Shown here one piece after another: positions 42,744 through 52,539 of a stretch of DNA of 64,000 bases. The notes beneath the pieces are model-generated. The model ran no database searches. It saw only the letters and a list, made by a program, of their open reading frames with translations, and was not told the DNA's origin. A program made the translations under genes and the position numbers. The stretch is from Paenibacillus andongensis. GTDB taxonomy: Bacteria; Bacillota; Bacilli; Paenibacillales; NBRC-103111. The stretch lies in contig NZ_CP104467.1 of the NCBI RefSeq assembly GCF_025369935.1, forward strand, positions 7,013,001 to 7,077,000. The letters run 5' to 3'. The first letter of the stretch is position 1, and each line of letters begins with the position of its first letter.

Positions 42744-44027
42744 GTGAAAGCAATTGAAGTGGAACAATCTATGAATCTAAAAGGGACCGTCAAGATTCCA
42801 GGCTCCAAAAATAGTTCATTAGCTTTATTGGCAGCAGCCTGTTTGACCGACGAGCAAGTCAGGTTAACAGGAATTCCCGAAATTGCAGATTATCACATCA
42901 TTCGACAAATAGCAGATGACATCGGTGTGCATATGTTTCGCGAAGAAACAAACGATGTATATATTGATCCTCGTGCTATTCATTCTACGACCATCGATCC
43001 GTCCAGAGCATCTAAGATCCGTACAGCCTATTATTTTGTAGGTGCCCTCCTTGCGAAATACGGCAAAGTCGTTATCGGATATCCCGGAGGGGATGATTTT
43101 GTCAGCCGCCCCATCGATCAACATATCAAAGCATTAACCGCCATGGGCGCTAGGTTTACTTTTCACAAAGACTACTATGAAGTGGAAGTTCGCGAGCTGC
43201 GCGGCGCGGATATTTACTTCGATATGATTACATCTGGAGCCACAATCAACAGTCTGTTGGCAGCTGTTAGAGCTAACGGACGAACGATCCTACGAAACGC
43301 CGCAAAAGATCCGGAAGTGGTCGATACCGCCAACCTTTTGAATCAAATGGGGGCTAAAATCAAGGGTGCCGGTACCGATACGATTCATATCGAAGGCGTC
43401 ACCTATCTACACGGCTGCTCCTATACCGTCATTCCCGATCGCTTGATAGCAGGAGCCTTACTCATGACTGCGGGAGCTACTGGCGGTACGATAACCGTCG
43501 AAGATATCATTCCGGAGCATCTCGGCTCGTGTATAGCTAAATTAGAAGAGATCGGGTTATCTTTTGAATACGGTGATAACTCCATCACAGCCTACTCTTC
43601 GGGCATACTCAAAGCAACGCGGGTCAGAACGGCGATGTATCCCGGATTTGCTACCGATTTACAGCAACCACTGACGGCACTCCTCACCAAAGCCGGAGGA
43701 AAAAGTATCGTAACGGATACGATTTATCCCAAAAGATTCAGTCATGCAGGGCAATTAATCCGACTCGGAGCTGATATCAGGGTTCGTTCGGGAACAGCTT
43801 TCGTCAAAGGCGGTCTGCCCTTACGAGGCAATTTGGTCCACGCCACAGACATTAGGGCTGGCATCTGCCTGCTCATGGGCGGGTTGATGGCGGAAGGCAG
43901 AACGTCCATTACCGGCGTCGAACATTTTGAAAGAGGGTATGAAAACATCGTCGATACCTTCTGTTCCCTCGGTGCCAAGATCGAAGTTAGCGATCTTCCC
44001 GACAAAGAGATCGAATTCGGCGCTTAA
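42744..44027 (+). CDS. MurA-type UDP-GlcNAc enolpyruvyltransferase paralogue with Asp in place of reactive Cys
   Basis: The start is GTG at 42744 with GGAAGGA upstream. The product is 427 residues, like MurA. Lys22-Asn23 (PGSKNSSLALLAA) and GFATDLQQP (the catalytic Asp region) are kept. The loop that normally reads PGGCAIG, with the Cys alkylated by fosfomycin, reads PGGDDFV, placing Asp117 at that position. Asp at this site is known in Mycobacterium and Chlamydia MurA and confers fosfomycin insensitivity. It catalyses the first step of peptidoglycan synthesis if active. The DeoR gene upstream suggests conditional use. Confidence 0.85.
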   Translation: MKAIEVEQSMNLKGTVKIPGSKNSSLALLAAACLTDEQVRLTGIPEIADYHIIRQIADDIGVHMFREETNDVYIDPRAIHSTTIDPSRASKIRTAYYFVGALLAKYGKVVIGYPGGDDFVSRPIDQHIKALTAMGARFTFHKDYYEVEVRELRGADIYFDMITSGATINSLLAAVRANGRTILRNAAKDPEVVDTANLLNQMGAKIKGAGTDTIHIEGVTYLHGCSYTVIPDRLIAGALLMTAGATGGTITVEDIIPEHLGSCIAKLEEIGLSFEYGDNSITAYSSGILKATRVRTAMYPGFATDLQQPLTALLTKAGGKSIVTDTIYPKRFSHAGQLIRLGADIRVRSGTAFVKGGLPLRGNLVHATDIRAGICLLMGGLMAEGRTSITGVEHFERGYENIVDTFCSLGAKIEVSDLPDKEIEFGA

Positions 44028-44058
44028 ATCCGTTCTCCCCTCTTCCAAACGCAAAAAA

Positions 44059-44089
44059 AGAGACCCACAGCAACGGGCTGCGGGTCTTC
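44059..44089. terminator. Terminator between murA-like and GyrI-like genes
   Basis: AGACCC-CAGC pairs with GCTG-GGGTCT around AACG. On the minus strand it is followed by seven T, serving the GyrI-like gene; it may also stop the plus operon. Confidence 0.75.
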
Positions 44090-44208
44090 AAGTATATATA
44101 TTTAAAAAGGGGGTCGAATTTCAGTATAGGCTCCGAACCTTAAAGCCAGATGAAAACCAGATGTCATTTTGGTTACAAATGATTCCTATTTGTTACAGGC
44201 ATGCTGTT

Positions 44209-44715
44209 CTACTTTTCCTTAATCGGAATATAAATGTCCATTTGGATGAGCTCATTTTTGGAAGGGTTGCAGCGCTCATCATACAATTCGAACTCCGCGC
44301 CGCCCGCATGTTCATAGCCGGAATGAGGAAACCATTCTTCGAAAATGGACTTCCACGTACTCTGAATAGCTGCAACGAATTGATCTTGCGTAACCTTTGG
44401 CGTCGTAAACACTACATAATTAGCCTCCGGAAATTCTCGGCACACCAGCTCGGCAGGCACACCTTCGAAGCCTGTGGCCTCCATTCCGATGATATAAGTT
44501 AAATCACCAGTCTCCATGTTGAAATCCGTGCAAATGCCCAGTTCGACTTGTGAATCTGCGTGTACACGATTGGGAATGCGATTCCCCTTACCCTCTTGTA
44601 GATACGAACTCCAGAATGCAGGGATTTCACGATGGTTTCTTCCCTCTTTGCAGGACGTTTTCAGTTCATAGCCAATCAGTTTAAAAGCAGGCTTCGTCTT
44701 CAGTTGATAGTCCAT
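44209..44715 (-). CDS. GyrI-like / AraC effector-binding domain protein
   Basis: Start at ATG 44715, with AGGAGG upstream; a longer frame is shadow. The product is 168 residues with the effector-binding fold pattern: FKLIGYELKTSC, then DFNMETGDLTYIIGMEA and GYEHAGGAEFELYDERCNP. Stand-alone GyrI-like proteins bind small amphipathic ligands. No DNA-binding domain is present. Monocistronic. Confidence 0.82.
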   Translation of the reverse strand: MDYQLKTKPAFKLIGYELKTSCKEGRNHREIPAFWSSYLQEGKGNRIPNRVHADSQVELGICTDFNMETGDLTYIIGMEATGFEGVPAELVCREFPEANYVVFTTPKVTQDQFVAAIQSTWKSIFEEWFPHSGYEHAGGAEFELYDERCNPSKNELIQMDIYIPIKEK

Positions 44716-44856
44716 TCGAATTCCTCCTAATATAGGGATCTTTGAGCGTAGCTCAAAGTCTCTCCGCTTTGGGTTGAATTTTCTTTGCAGCACATTCGCT
44801 TTCGCATAAACTGGCGTCACTATGCCTTGTTTGCTTGATAATGGGCTAGCCCAATG

Positions 44857-45579
44857 CTATCCCATCCCTGATTTCCAACTCCCTTTAGAAGCAACGGAAT
44901 AGGTCTTGTACTGATTTCTGCCCTTGATTTCCAAGCAATTGAGCTGCAAGCCGTAGGCACAGCCGCCATCAATGCCGATTTTATCACGATCGAACCAAAC
45001 ATCTGCTTTCCCATGAATATCCTTGGCCGGTGTATGCCCAAAAACAACTATTTTTTTAACGACGGTTCGCTGCTGGACAAAGGGAGCTCGAATCCACATA
45101 AAGTCCCTTTCTGGTTGGGTTTTCCAATCTGAAAATGTAGGATTAAGCCCAGCATGCACATAAATGTGCGTCTCGTCCTCGTGATAGTACGGAAGATTGT
45201 TTAGAAATGAAATATGATCGCTGAACTTTGCCCGGATTCGTTCTTTCGATTGCTTCAAATCAAGCTCCCCGGACCCGCAGAAGCTTTTAAACGTTTGGAT
45301 ACCTCCATGTTCAAAGAACTTCATCTCCGTTAGTGAATCTACGTCTCCAAGAACATCAACGAAACGTTGGTCATGATTTCCTTTGAGCGCAATCGCTCCC
45401 TTTTCTCGAACCAAATGCATAACGAGTTCCACGGTTTCCCGACTAGCTGGCCCTCGATCTACGTAATCACCAAGCAGCACGAGCTGGTCTTCTTCGGCAT
45501 TAAAGTTTACTTTATCGAGTAATTTCTTGAATTCTTCCACACAACCATGAATATCGCTTATAGCTAACGTTCTTTTCAT
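44857..45579 (-). CDS. Metallophosphoesterase (serine/threonine phosphatase-like)
   Basis: A 240-residue enzyme with the full dimetal motifs: SDIHG (8-12), GDYVDRGP (37-44), GNHDQ (67-71) and GHTPA near residue 178. It resembles PrpE/PrpA-type bacterial protein phosphatases and Ap4A hydrolases; which activity it has cannot be decided. It is followed by the GyrI-like gene with no obvious operon link. Confidence 0.88.
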   Translation of the reverse strand: MKRTLAISDIHGCVEEFKKLLDKVNFNAEEDQLVLLGDYVDRGPASRETVELVMHLVREKGAIALKGNHDQRFVDVLGDVDSLTEMKFFEHGGIQTFKSFCGSGELDLKQSKERIRAKFSDHISFLNNLPYYHEDETHIYVHAGLNPTFSDWKTQPERDFMWIRAPFVQQRTVVKKIVVFGHTPAKDIHGKADVWFDRDKIGIDGGCAYGLQLNCLEIKGRNQYKTYSVASKGSWKSGMG

Positions 45580-45726
45580 ACCCTGTACCCCCTGATGGCG
45601 TGCTCCAGCAACCCTAGCAAACTCTGAATCTATTCGTATTTCTATTATTTGTATTTTATTTTATCATAGTTTGGTTTCATCGGGATTCCTAAATTATCTT
45701 CCATCATGGGGGCACAAAAATGAATA

Positions 45727-45768
45727 GGGGCTGTCCTCAAGGTCAAGTGACCTTTTGGGACAGCCCCC
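45727..45768. terminator. Strong hairpin after the germination operon
   Basis: GGGGCTGTCC-AGGTC pairs with GACCT-GGGACAGCCCC. It lies just after the stop at 45801. The T tail is weak but the stem is very stable. Confidence 0.7.
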
Positions 45769-45800
45769 GAAAGATGCTTTCCATGCTTGTACGATTCCTT

Positions 45801-45983
45801 TTAACCATGCGGCCAGATTGGAAGGTAGACATGGAAAGCAGCAAGAAAACTCAAAGTCATCCCTACCATCATCAAAAAACTGTATACAACCAGATCTTTA
45901 TTAACCTTTTTGTTCTTAATCAGTCCGGGCACATCTCGAGAAGCAAGAAGTCCAAATAAAACGACAATCAGAACGAGTTTCAT
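45801..45983 (-). CDS. Small membrane protein of the germination operon
   Basis: A 60-residue protein with two hydrophobic segments (about 2-13 and 32-53) joined by a basic loop. Its ATG overlaps the gerC stop by one base (TAATG), with GGAG upstream. It is unlikely to be chance, since it is coupled and membrane-like. Some germinant receptor operons carry such a fourth small subunit; function unknown. Confidence 0.65.
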   Translation of the reverse strand: MKLVLIVVLFGLLASRDVPGLIKNKKVNKDLVVYSFLMMVGMTLSFLAAFHVYLPIWPHG

Positions 45984-47209
45984 TATTTTCCGGACTCCTT
46001 CTCTTTCAAAATCAAAGGTTTATTCGATAAACCTGTACGATTTACTGTCATATCAGCAATAATCTTGACTTTAAGCTTTGGAAAATCCTCCTCCCATTGC
46101 TTTTTAAACTTATTTTTCCACTCTTTTGGATATTTCCGTTCTACAGCGACGCCAAATCCGAAAATGTCTGATTTAAATTTTTTCTGCGCCATATCGAGTA
46201 CCAATTGGATTCTTTGTATGAGATCCTCTTCCAATTCTTTTTCCACAACATGAACCACTTTAGGATCACTTACATCCAATTTCGAATTATTCTCATAAAG
46301 ATCGTTCTCAGCACTTACTTTCACTTCCATGGTTATTTCTCCATCCTTAAGAATCGGAGTGATTTGGGTCTTGGCCTTCACTATTAAAACACTGATTTTC
46401 CCATTTCCCTTTTCCTTTGGAATGTTTACCGTGACAACACCTGTTTTCATCTCCTTGCGAAGCCACAGAACACCTCTTGTCTCTAGGTCATTCATCCAAC
46501 CAATTAATTTATCTTTGTTGAAAATCGCTGATCCTTTGAGCGACAGGTTGGTTTCCACATTCGACGGAGATGGTGCCTTTGAATCCTCTTCATTCATTAA
46601 GTTCGAAGATACGATTTCCATTTCAGCCGCAATCGGTTCCACACCTTCTGTTACAAGCATATGGACAAACTCCTTTAGATTTATCCTTACGCCAATGTGC
46701 TGTTTCACTTCCTCTCTCATGACTTCAGACGGTATTTTTTCGAGTTTGGGGACAAACTTTAGAATCTTTACAGCCTCTCCCTTGGTAAAAAGTATGTAAC
46801 TGCGCATTCGCGCTTCCCGTTGTCTAATAAAAAAATCGAGTATCGGAGAAACTCCGTCTCGAGCCATTTCTTCGCCAATAACGATAATACCGCTGTGAGA
46901 AAAGAAAATGCGGCGCGGCAGTTTTTCCTGGAGTCTCCGATAGGCATCCAGAATCGATTCCCCCTTTTCTGAAATGACCCATACCGCTTTGGCTCCTATG
47001 TCTTTCTCCCCGCCTTGACCCCCTTGACCTGCAGCACCTAACATTCGCGGAATAGCTACCTGCAGCGCTAAACGGATTTTACCATCCTCCATCTTATCGA
47101 TTCCTGCCGCGGTTACAAATGCTAGGTCATTGACTTCTATCCGGCTCCAGCAGCCTGAAAGAATCGGCATCATCAGAAGGGTCCAAACCAATAAAATTCG
47201 TGTTCTCAT
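45983..47209 (-). CDS. Ger(x)C-family spore germination lipoprotein
   Basis: A 408-residue lipoprotein: signal peptide with lipobox LSGC (Cys20), then EVNDLAFVTAAGIDK, the usual GerC opening, and PRRIFFSHSGIIVIGEEMAR. The C-subunit of a germinant receptor sits on the outside of the spore inner membrane. It follows the A-subunit gene by 26 bases. Confidence 0.93.
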   Translation of the reverse strand: MRTRILLVWTLLMMPILSGCWSRIEVNDLAFVTAAGIDKMEDGKIRLALQVAIPRMLGAAGQGGQGGEKDIGAKAVWVISEKGESILDAYRRLQEKLPRRIFFSHSGIIVIGEEMARDGVSPILDFFIRQREARMRSYILFTKGEAVKILKFVPKLEKIPSEVMREEVKQHIGVRINLKEFVHMLVTEGVEPIAAEMEIVSSNLMNEEDSKAPSPSNVETNLSLKGSAIFNKDKLIGWMNDLETRGVLWLRKEMKTGVVTVNIPKEKGNGKISVLIVKAKTQITPILKDGEITMEVKVSAENDLYENNSKLDVSDPKVVHVVEKELEEDLIQRIQLVLDMAQKKFKSDIFGFGVAVERKYPKEWKNKFKKQWEEDFPKLKVKIIADMTVNRTGLSNKPLILKEKESGK

Positions 47210-47235
47210 CCAACATTACCTTTCCCTAGAAAATC

Positions 47236-48852
47236 CTACTCCTTGCTGTTCGGTTGTTGGGGACGCAACGACCTTTTCATTCGCTGTGGATTACTTTTTG
47301 CAGTCTCATCCGGACGCTCTGTCAAACTCCACCAAGGTGCCCGTACAAACACATCTTTTAAGTCACCAAAATGCAATGGGGCCAAAGGTGACAAATAGGG
47401 TATGCCGAACGAACGAAGGCGGCACATATGACTCATGATGAACAACATGCCTAAGAGTATTCCGTATAATCCCAGCGATCCGGCTAAAAACATCATGGGA
47501 AATCGCAGCATTCTAATCGCGACCGCCTGACTGAAGCTGGGAATGATAAATGAAGCTATTCCGGTGATGGATACGACAATAACCATGGGGGCGGAAACAA
47601 TGCCAGCCTGAACGGCGGCCTGACCAATTACCAAAGCTCCGACAATACTCACCGACTGTCCTACAGGCCTAGGCAGACGTACACCAGCTTCCCGCAATCC
47701 TTCAAAAGCTATTTCCATCAGCAAGGCTTCGACAATAGCTGGAAAGGGGACCGTTTCACGGGAGGAAGCCACACTGTATAACAGGGTTGACGGAACCATT
47801 TCCTGATGAAATGTTAATAGTGCAATATAGAGCGATGGTAAAAACAAGGCGATCACCAGAAACAAAAAACGGATCCAACGGATCGCCGTCGAAATCGTAA
47901 AGCGCCCATAATAGTCTTCGCTCGCCTGCAGCATTTCATAAAAAGTTACCGGAACATATAGGGCAAAGGGCGTATTATCGATAATAATCGCTACTTTCCC
48001 TTCCAATATATTGCCAACAATTTTATCCGGTCGTTCCGTGCTCTGCACCTGGGGGAAAATGGACCGCGGATTGTCTTCAATGAATTCCTCGATATATCCG
48101 CTTTCCAGAATCGCATCGATGTCAATCCTGCCGATTCTTTCGCGGACTTCCGCCACTAGTGATTCATCAGCAATATGATCCAAGTAAGTAATGACGATCT
48201 CGGTTTTTGATAACCGTCCTACTTTCATCGCTTCCATTTTAAGCTGGGGGGTTTTCAATCTCCTGCGAATAAGACTGGTATTGGTCCGCAGGTTTTCCGT
48301 AAACCCGTCCCTAGGACCGCGGATCACAGCTTCGGTCGCCGGTTCTTCAACCGATCGGGACTCCCATTCTCTCGCACTGATGAATATAGCCTGTCCTGCG
48401 CCGTCAAGAATCAATGCGGTATCCCCAGACAAAACGTGATCTATCACATCTTGGAAATTAGTTCCGCTGCTTATCTGTGCAGCAGAAATCACATGATTCC
48501 GAAGCAAAATCTCCATGTCCTCATAGCGAAGGATCGCTTGTGTTAGCTGATTTCCCCCATATTCCAGCAGAGGTTTTATGACATCATCGTCAATCAATTT
48601 CATGTTGACAAGGCCATCTAATAAAAGAAGCGTCCCCTTTTGCGTCTCGCCCACTTGAAAATCCCTAAACACAATATCAGAAGAACGATCAAAGATCATT
48701 TTCAATTGTTCTACATTCTGTAAAAGATTTGTGCTAAGCAGATCATTTTCCAAGGGTTCCCTGCGGATTGCGGCTGATTGTTCCAGAAAGTTCTTATTCT
48801 TTCGTTGAGAAGCCACTAAACTTTTCAACCAACCTAACTTTCCTTTTTCCAT
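47236..48852 (-). CDS. GerA-family spore germination protein (A subunit)
   Basis: A 538-residue protein of the GerA family. A soluble N-terminal half (DRSSDIVFRDFQVG, SGDTALILDG, PRDGFTENLRTNTSLIRRRL) is followed by about five membrane segments and a polar C-terminal tail. PRSIFPQVQSTERPDKIVGNILEG-like motif is present about residues 258-281. It is the large subunit of a nutrient receptor. It is divergent from the B-subunit gene, with a small membrane gene between. Confidence 0.95.
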   Translation of the reverse strand: MEKGKLGWLKSLVASQRKNKNFLEQSAAIRREPLENDLLSTNLLQNVEQLKMIFDRSSDIVFRDFQVGETQKGTLLLLDGLVNMKLIDDDVIKPLLEYGGNQLTQAILRYEDMEILLRNHVISAAQISSGTNFQDVIDHVLSGDTALILDGAGQAIFISAREWESRSVEEPATEAVIRGPRDGFTENLRTNTSLIRRRLKTPQLKMEAMKVGRLSKTEIVITYLDHIADESLVAEVRERIGRIDIDAILESGYIEEFIEDNPRSIFPQVQSTERPDKIVGNILEGKVAIIIDNTPFALYVPVTFYEMLQASEDYYGRFTISTAIRWIRFLFLVIALFLPSLYIALLTFHQEMVPSTLLYSVASSRETVPFPAIVEALLMEIAFEGLREAGVRLPRPVGQSVSIVGALVIGQAAVQAGIVSAPMVIVVSITGIASFIIPSFSQAVAIRMLRFPMMFLAGSLGLYGILLGMLFIMSHMCRLRSFGIPYLSPLAPLHFGDLKDVFVRAPWWSLTERPDETAKSNPQRMKRSLRPQQPNSKE

Positions 48853-48871
48853 GCCACCTTCCCCCTCACTA

Positions 48872-49108
48872 CTAAGCCTTTATTTTTTTGACCACTACAA
48901 AGAAAAGATAACCTACTGACATAATAACCGCAGTGATCATATAGAAAGCTCCCATTACAGCCAACAGCATTTCCAAAACAGTAAACGTATAAAAATTTAT
49001 TTGGCCCAAAAATTTAGACGAAACTTCATGTAAGTAAAAATACATACTCCATCCAATGAAAGCGATGAGTACGATGGTAAAGCATAGATGACGAAACTTC
49101 TTCATCAT
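48872..49108 (-). CDS. Small membrane protein upstream of gerA-type gene
   Basis: A 78-residue protein with two hydrophobic segments (about 8-27 and 45-72). GGAGGAG precedes the ATG and the gerA start follows 19 bases after its stop, so it is the first gene of the germination operon. I do not recognise the family. A receptor accessory role is inference. Confidence 0.65.
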   Translation of the reverse strand: MMKKFRHLCFTIVLIAFIGWSMYFYLHEVSSKFLGQINFYTFTVLEMLLAVMGAFYMITAVIMSVGYLFFVVVKKIKA

Positions 49109-49264
49109 TTCTCCTCCGACACGCGAGCTGTTCTATTCAATTTCTATTTACCTATCTTTTGACAATTTGAGGTAAACGATACCTAAACCATAAACAATAT
49201 TTCGTTTAAAAAAGATCATGAACGTTAATAATGATATCTAATTCGCGGAAAAGGTGAGGGCGAT

Positions 49265-50389
49265 ATGAAACTGGAGAAAATAAGTATCAAACAACTCTTT
49301 CTTCTTATGTTAGCTTTTGAAATCGGGAGTGCTATCATTTTTTCATTAGGGGCGGAAGCTAAACAAGATGCTTGGCTGACCGTATTAATAGGTATGGTGT
49401 TCGGATTTATTTTAATCTCCGTCTTCACTAAATTATCCGAGTATTATCCAGGTCATTCATTGATTCAGATCATTCAACAACTGATGGGCAAGTTTTTTGG
49501 ATATCCATTATGTATCACTTATATTATTTATTTTACCTCTCAAGCTGCGAGGATCAGTCGAGATTTCTCCGAACTTATGCTTTCTACAATTTTAGTTGGA
49601 ACTCCAAGTATTTTTATACTTGCAAGCTTTGTAGTCGTTATCATTTATACGCTCCGCGGTGGCATTGAAGTGTTTGGACGAATGGCAGAATTGGTATTTC
49701 CCGTTGTTCTGATCATATCCATGAGTACATGGTTGATCGTCTATATATCCGGGGTTGTTGACATGAAGCACCTTACACCTTTTCTTGGTTCAGGAATAAA
49801 AAACATATGGAAAGAGTCATTTCCCTATCAAACTAGCCTGCCCTTTGGGGAATTGGTTATATTCACCATGATATGGCCAGCGTTAAAGGACAATGTGAAG
49901 CTTAAAAAAGTAGCGATGGCTGCCGTTTTGACAGCAGGAGTTTTATTATCCCTTAATATATTAGGCATGGTCTCCGTTCTAGGGCCTCAATTGTACGGTA
50001 TGTTAAATTATCCTCTACTATCGGCGATACGAATGGTTTCCGTGGCGGATTTTCTCGAGCGGGTCGATGCTGTGGTTATCATGCTAATGGTAGCAGGGGG
50101 ATTTTTTAAAGTTGGTATCTACATATATGGCGCCTCGGTTGGGACAGCCCAATTATTAAATTTGAAGAGCCATCACTTCGTTCTTATACCGCTTGGTGCG
50201 ATTATTGTCCCTCTTGGTCAGATCATGGTTAAAACATATGCAGAGCACCTAGCGATAGGATTAAAATTTGACATGACCTATCTGCATCTCCCCTTGCAGT
50301 TTGTCATACCCAGTTTGTTGCTGATTATGGCCTATTTACATAATAGGGTACTGTCCCACAGTGATCCTACATTGCGGCAAAGGCAATAA
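49265..50389 (+). CDS. GerB-family endospore germination permease (B subunit)
   Basis: A 374-residue membrane protein with about ten hydrophobic segments, of the APC-like spore germination permease family: ISIKQLFLLMLAFEIGSAI at the start and TLRGGIEVFGRMAELVFPVV in the middle. AAGGTGAGG precedes the ATG. Most receptor operons are A-B-C in one direction; here B is divergent. Confidence 0.93.
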   Translation: MKLEKISIKQLFLLMLAFEIGSAIIFSLGAEAKQDAWLTVLIGMVFGFILISVFTKLSEYYPGHSLIQIIQQLMGKFFGYPLCITYIIYFTSQAARISRDFSELMLSTILVGTPSIFILASFVVVIIYTLRGGIEVFGRMAELVFPVVLIISMSTWLIVYISGVVDMKHLTPFLGSGIKNIWKESFPYQTSLPFGELVIFTMIWPALKDNVKLKKVAMAAVLTAGVLLSLNILGMVSVLGPQLYGMLNYPLLSAIRMVSVADFLERVDAVVIMLMVAGGFFKVGIYIYGASVGTAQLLNLKSHHFVLIPLGAIIVPLGQIMVKTYAEHLAIGLKFDMTYLHLPLQFVIPSLLLIMAYLHNRVLSHSDPTLRQRQ

Positions 50390-50415
50390 CGATTTAGTAA
50401 GTTTCACGAAAAATA

Positions 50416-50443
50416 AGGCTGAACACGAATATGTGTCCAGCCT
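50416..50443. terminator. Terminator between gerB and GH105 genes
   Basis: AGGCTG-ACAC pairs with GTGT-CAGCCT; T-rich on the minus side. Serves convergent genes. Confidence 0.75.
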
Positions 50444-50466
50444 CTTAAGCACAAAACTTAGGATTC

Positions 50467-51561
50467 TTACTTCATGAGTGACTGCACTTCTACACACGCC
50501 ATCACAAATGTGCCCACTCCATGCAGGTCGTTCTCACTAGTCGGACGAGTCACATAGTTCTCATAATCGCCCGCTGACGTTCCGATACAGATGAGTGGCA
50601 ATATCATCCGTTCCTGCTCGTCGAACTGCAGCGTTCGGATCAGTCCTTCATATCCCTTCACGGCTGCATCCAGACATTCTTGACCAACAACTCCGTGTTT
50701 AATCGCTTTGGCAATCGTATATACGAACAGATTCGTACAGGATGTCTCCAGCCAGTTATCGGGCTGCTCACCCTTGTCAACGATTTGATACCAAAGTCCG
50801 CTCTCCGGATCTTGATACCGAATCAAGGCATAAACGAAATCACGCAGCGAGTTAACTAACTCTTCGCGGCCTGGTTCGTCAGGTGAAAGTTCATCTAGGA
50901 ATTGTGTGACCGCTAAGCCGTACCAGCCGAGTGAGCGGCCCCAAAATTCCGGTGAGCATCCGGTTTCGGCATTCGCCCACGGCATCTTGCGGCTTTCGTC
51001 CCAGGCATGGTACAGCAGCCCCGTCTCTTCGTCTTTCATATATTTACGCATTAGTTTCTCTTGATGCAGCACGGTTCCACGCAAGTCGTGATCTCCATAA
51101 GCATTCGCATATTTCAATGAGAAAACACCTGCCATATACAAACCATCCAACCACATGTTGTAGGCATATTTATCTTTATGCCAGTAACCGCCCTCCGTAG
51201 TGAGATTCAGCGTGTTCAGCAAGTTTCTTAGCTTATCCGCAGCGATTCGGTACTTGCTGTGTCCTGTCCGCTTTTCCAACCGGAATAACAAAAGCCCTGC
51301 TTGTACCGCATCCAGCTCATCCCGCGCGAAATAGAGATTGCCGTGTTCGTCGATCAAACTATCCACATAAGCCTGAATGTAGGCGTCATAGCGCTCATCT
51401 TGTTCAGATTCCCACAGCATTTCCATGCCGCATAAGAAAACACCCTGATGATAATGCCAGCGCCCAGCGGGCGGCAGCTCCATTGGCGTGTACGTGCTCA
51501 TAATTGAATCGCAGGCAGCTCGTGCCCATTCGATGGGTGATTTTACAAAATGATGAGTCAT
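50467..51561 (-). CDS. GH105 unsaturated rhamnogalacturonyl hydrolase (YteR type)
   Basis: A 364-residue (alpha/alpha)6-barrel enzyme of GH88/GH105, no signal peptide. The catalytic Asp139 lies in MWLDGLYM, equivalent to YteR Asp143, and Asp84 (DAVQAG) matches the second conserved Asp. It removes the unsaturated galacturonyl end of rhamnogalacturonan disaccharides in the cytoplasm. It is the last gene of an Lpl-type importer operon, so the importer probably brings in rhamnogalacturonan fragments. Confidence 0.9.
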   Translation of the reverse strand: MTHHFVKSPIEWARAACDSIMSTYTPMELPPAGRWHYHQGVFLCGMEMLWESEQDERYDAYIQAYVDSLIDEHGNLYFARDELDAVQAGLLLFRLEKRTGHSKYRIAADKLRNLLNTLNLTTEGGYWHKDKYAYNMWLDGLYMAGVFSLKYANAYGDHDLRGTVLHQEKLMRKYMKDEETGLLYHAWDESRKMPWANAETGCSPEFWGRSLGWYGLAVTQFLDELSPDEPGREELVNSLRDFVYALIRYQDPESGLWYQIVDKGEQPDNWLETSCTNLFVYTIAKAIKHGVVGQECLDAAVKGYEGLIRTLQFDEQERMILPLICIGTSAGDYENYVTRPTSENDLHGVGTFVMACVEVQSLMK

Positions 51562-51615
51562 ATTGAATTTCCTCTCTATGTCAAAATAGATTTTCGGATG
51601 AATTGAAATCCCTTC

Positions 51616-52491
51616 CTATCCCTTAATGGAGCCGATCATAGCCCCTTTAGCAAAGTGCTTTTGCAAGAACGGATACACACACAGGATCGGTAAAGTCGCA
51701 ACGACGATAACAGCCATCTTAATCGATTGCGCAGGAGGCGGTGTGACACTATCCAAATCCGCACTGACATCCATCCCGCTGGCGAGCACGACAATTTGTC
51801 TGAGGAGAACCTGAATCGGCCACTTCGCACTCTCATTCAAGTAAAGAATTGCGCTGAGGTAAGTATTCCAATACGTCACAGCGTAAAATAACGAAATGGT
51901 TGCGATTGCCGGCATCGATAAAGGCAGCACAATTCGAAACAAAATACCAAAGTCGCTGCAGCCATCGATCTTGGCTGACTCTTCGAGTCCCTCTGGGATG
52001 TTTTGAAAGAAATTTTTCAAAATAATTAAATTAAATGCACTGATGGCCGTAGGAAGAATCAACGAAGCATAAGTGTCGATCATTCCCAGTTCCTTCACAA
52101 CCAGGAAAGTCGGAACCAATCCGCCGTGAAACAACATCGTAAACACCACAAGAAACATGATGATTTTTCTTCCATCCACGTCTTTACGGGACAAACCGTA
52201 GGCCATCAGGGCTGTGATAAACATACTGATGATCGTACCCGCAAGCGTAGTACCAATTGAAACGCCCATGGCTTTAAAAATCGTATTCGTCGAGAAAATG
52301 AATCGATAGGCCTCTATGCTCCAATCCGTCGGAATGATGACAAATTTCTTGGCAGCCATTTCCGCGCTGGTCGTAAACGATCCCGCTACAACGTGTACAA
52401 AGGGGATAAGCGTAACGAGACCAATGATCGTTAGTAATAAATAATTGATGATACCAAACATTCTGCCGCCAAGCGTTTTATCTTCTACCAT
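51616..52491 (-). CDS. ABC transporter permease, LplC type
   Basis: A 291-residue permease with six hydrophobic segments; the EAA loop is seen as ESAKIDGCS near residues 175-183. It belongs to the LplC/YtcP group that works with LplB-type permeases. It is between LplB and GH105 in the operon. Confidence 0.92.
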   Translation of the reverse strand: MVEDKTLGGRMFGIINYLLLTIIGLVTLIPFVHVVAGSFTTSAEMAAKKFVIIPTDWSIEAYRFIFSTNTIFKAMGVSIGTTLAGTIISMFITALMAYGLSRKDVDGRKIIMFLVVFTMLFHGGLVPTFLVVKELGMIDTYASLILPTAISAFNLIILKNFFQNIPEGLEESAKIDGCSDFGILFRIVLPLSMPAIATISLFYAVTYWNTYLSAILYLNESAKWPIQVLLRQIVVLASGMDVSADLDSVTPPPAQSIKMAVIVVATLPILCVYPFLQKHFAKGAMIGSIKG

Positions 52492-52539
52492 GGTTAACCT
52501 CCTAAGAGTTTTGCTTTAGCAAAACTTACTTCGTAAGCA

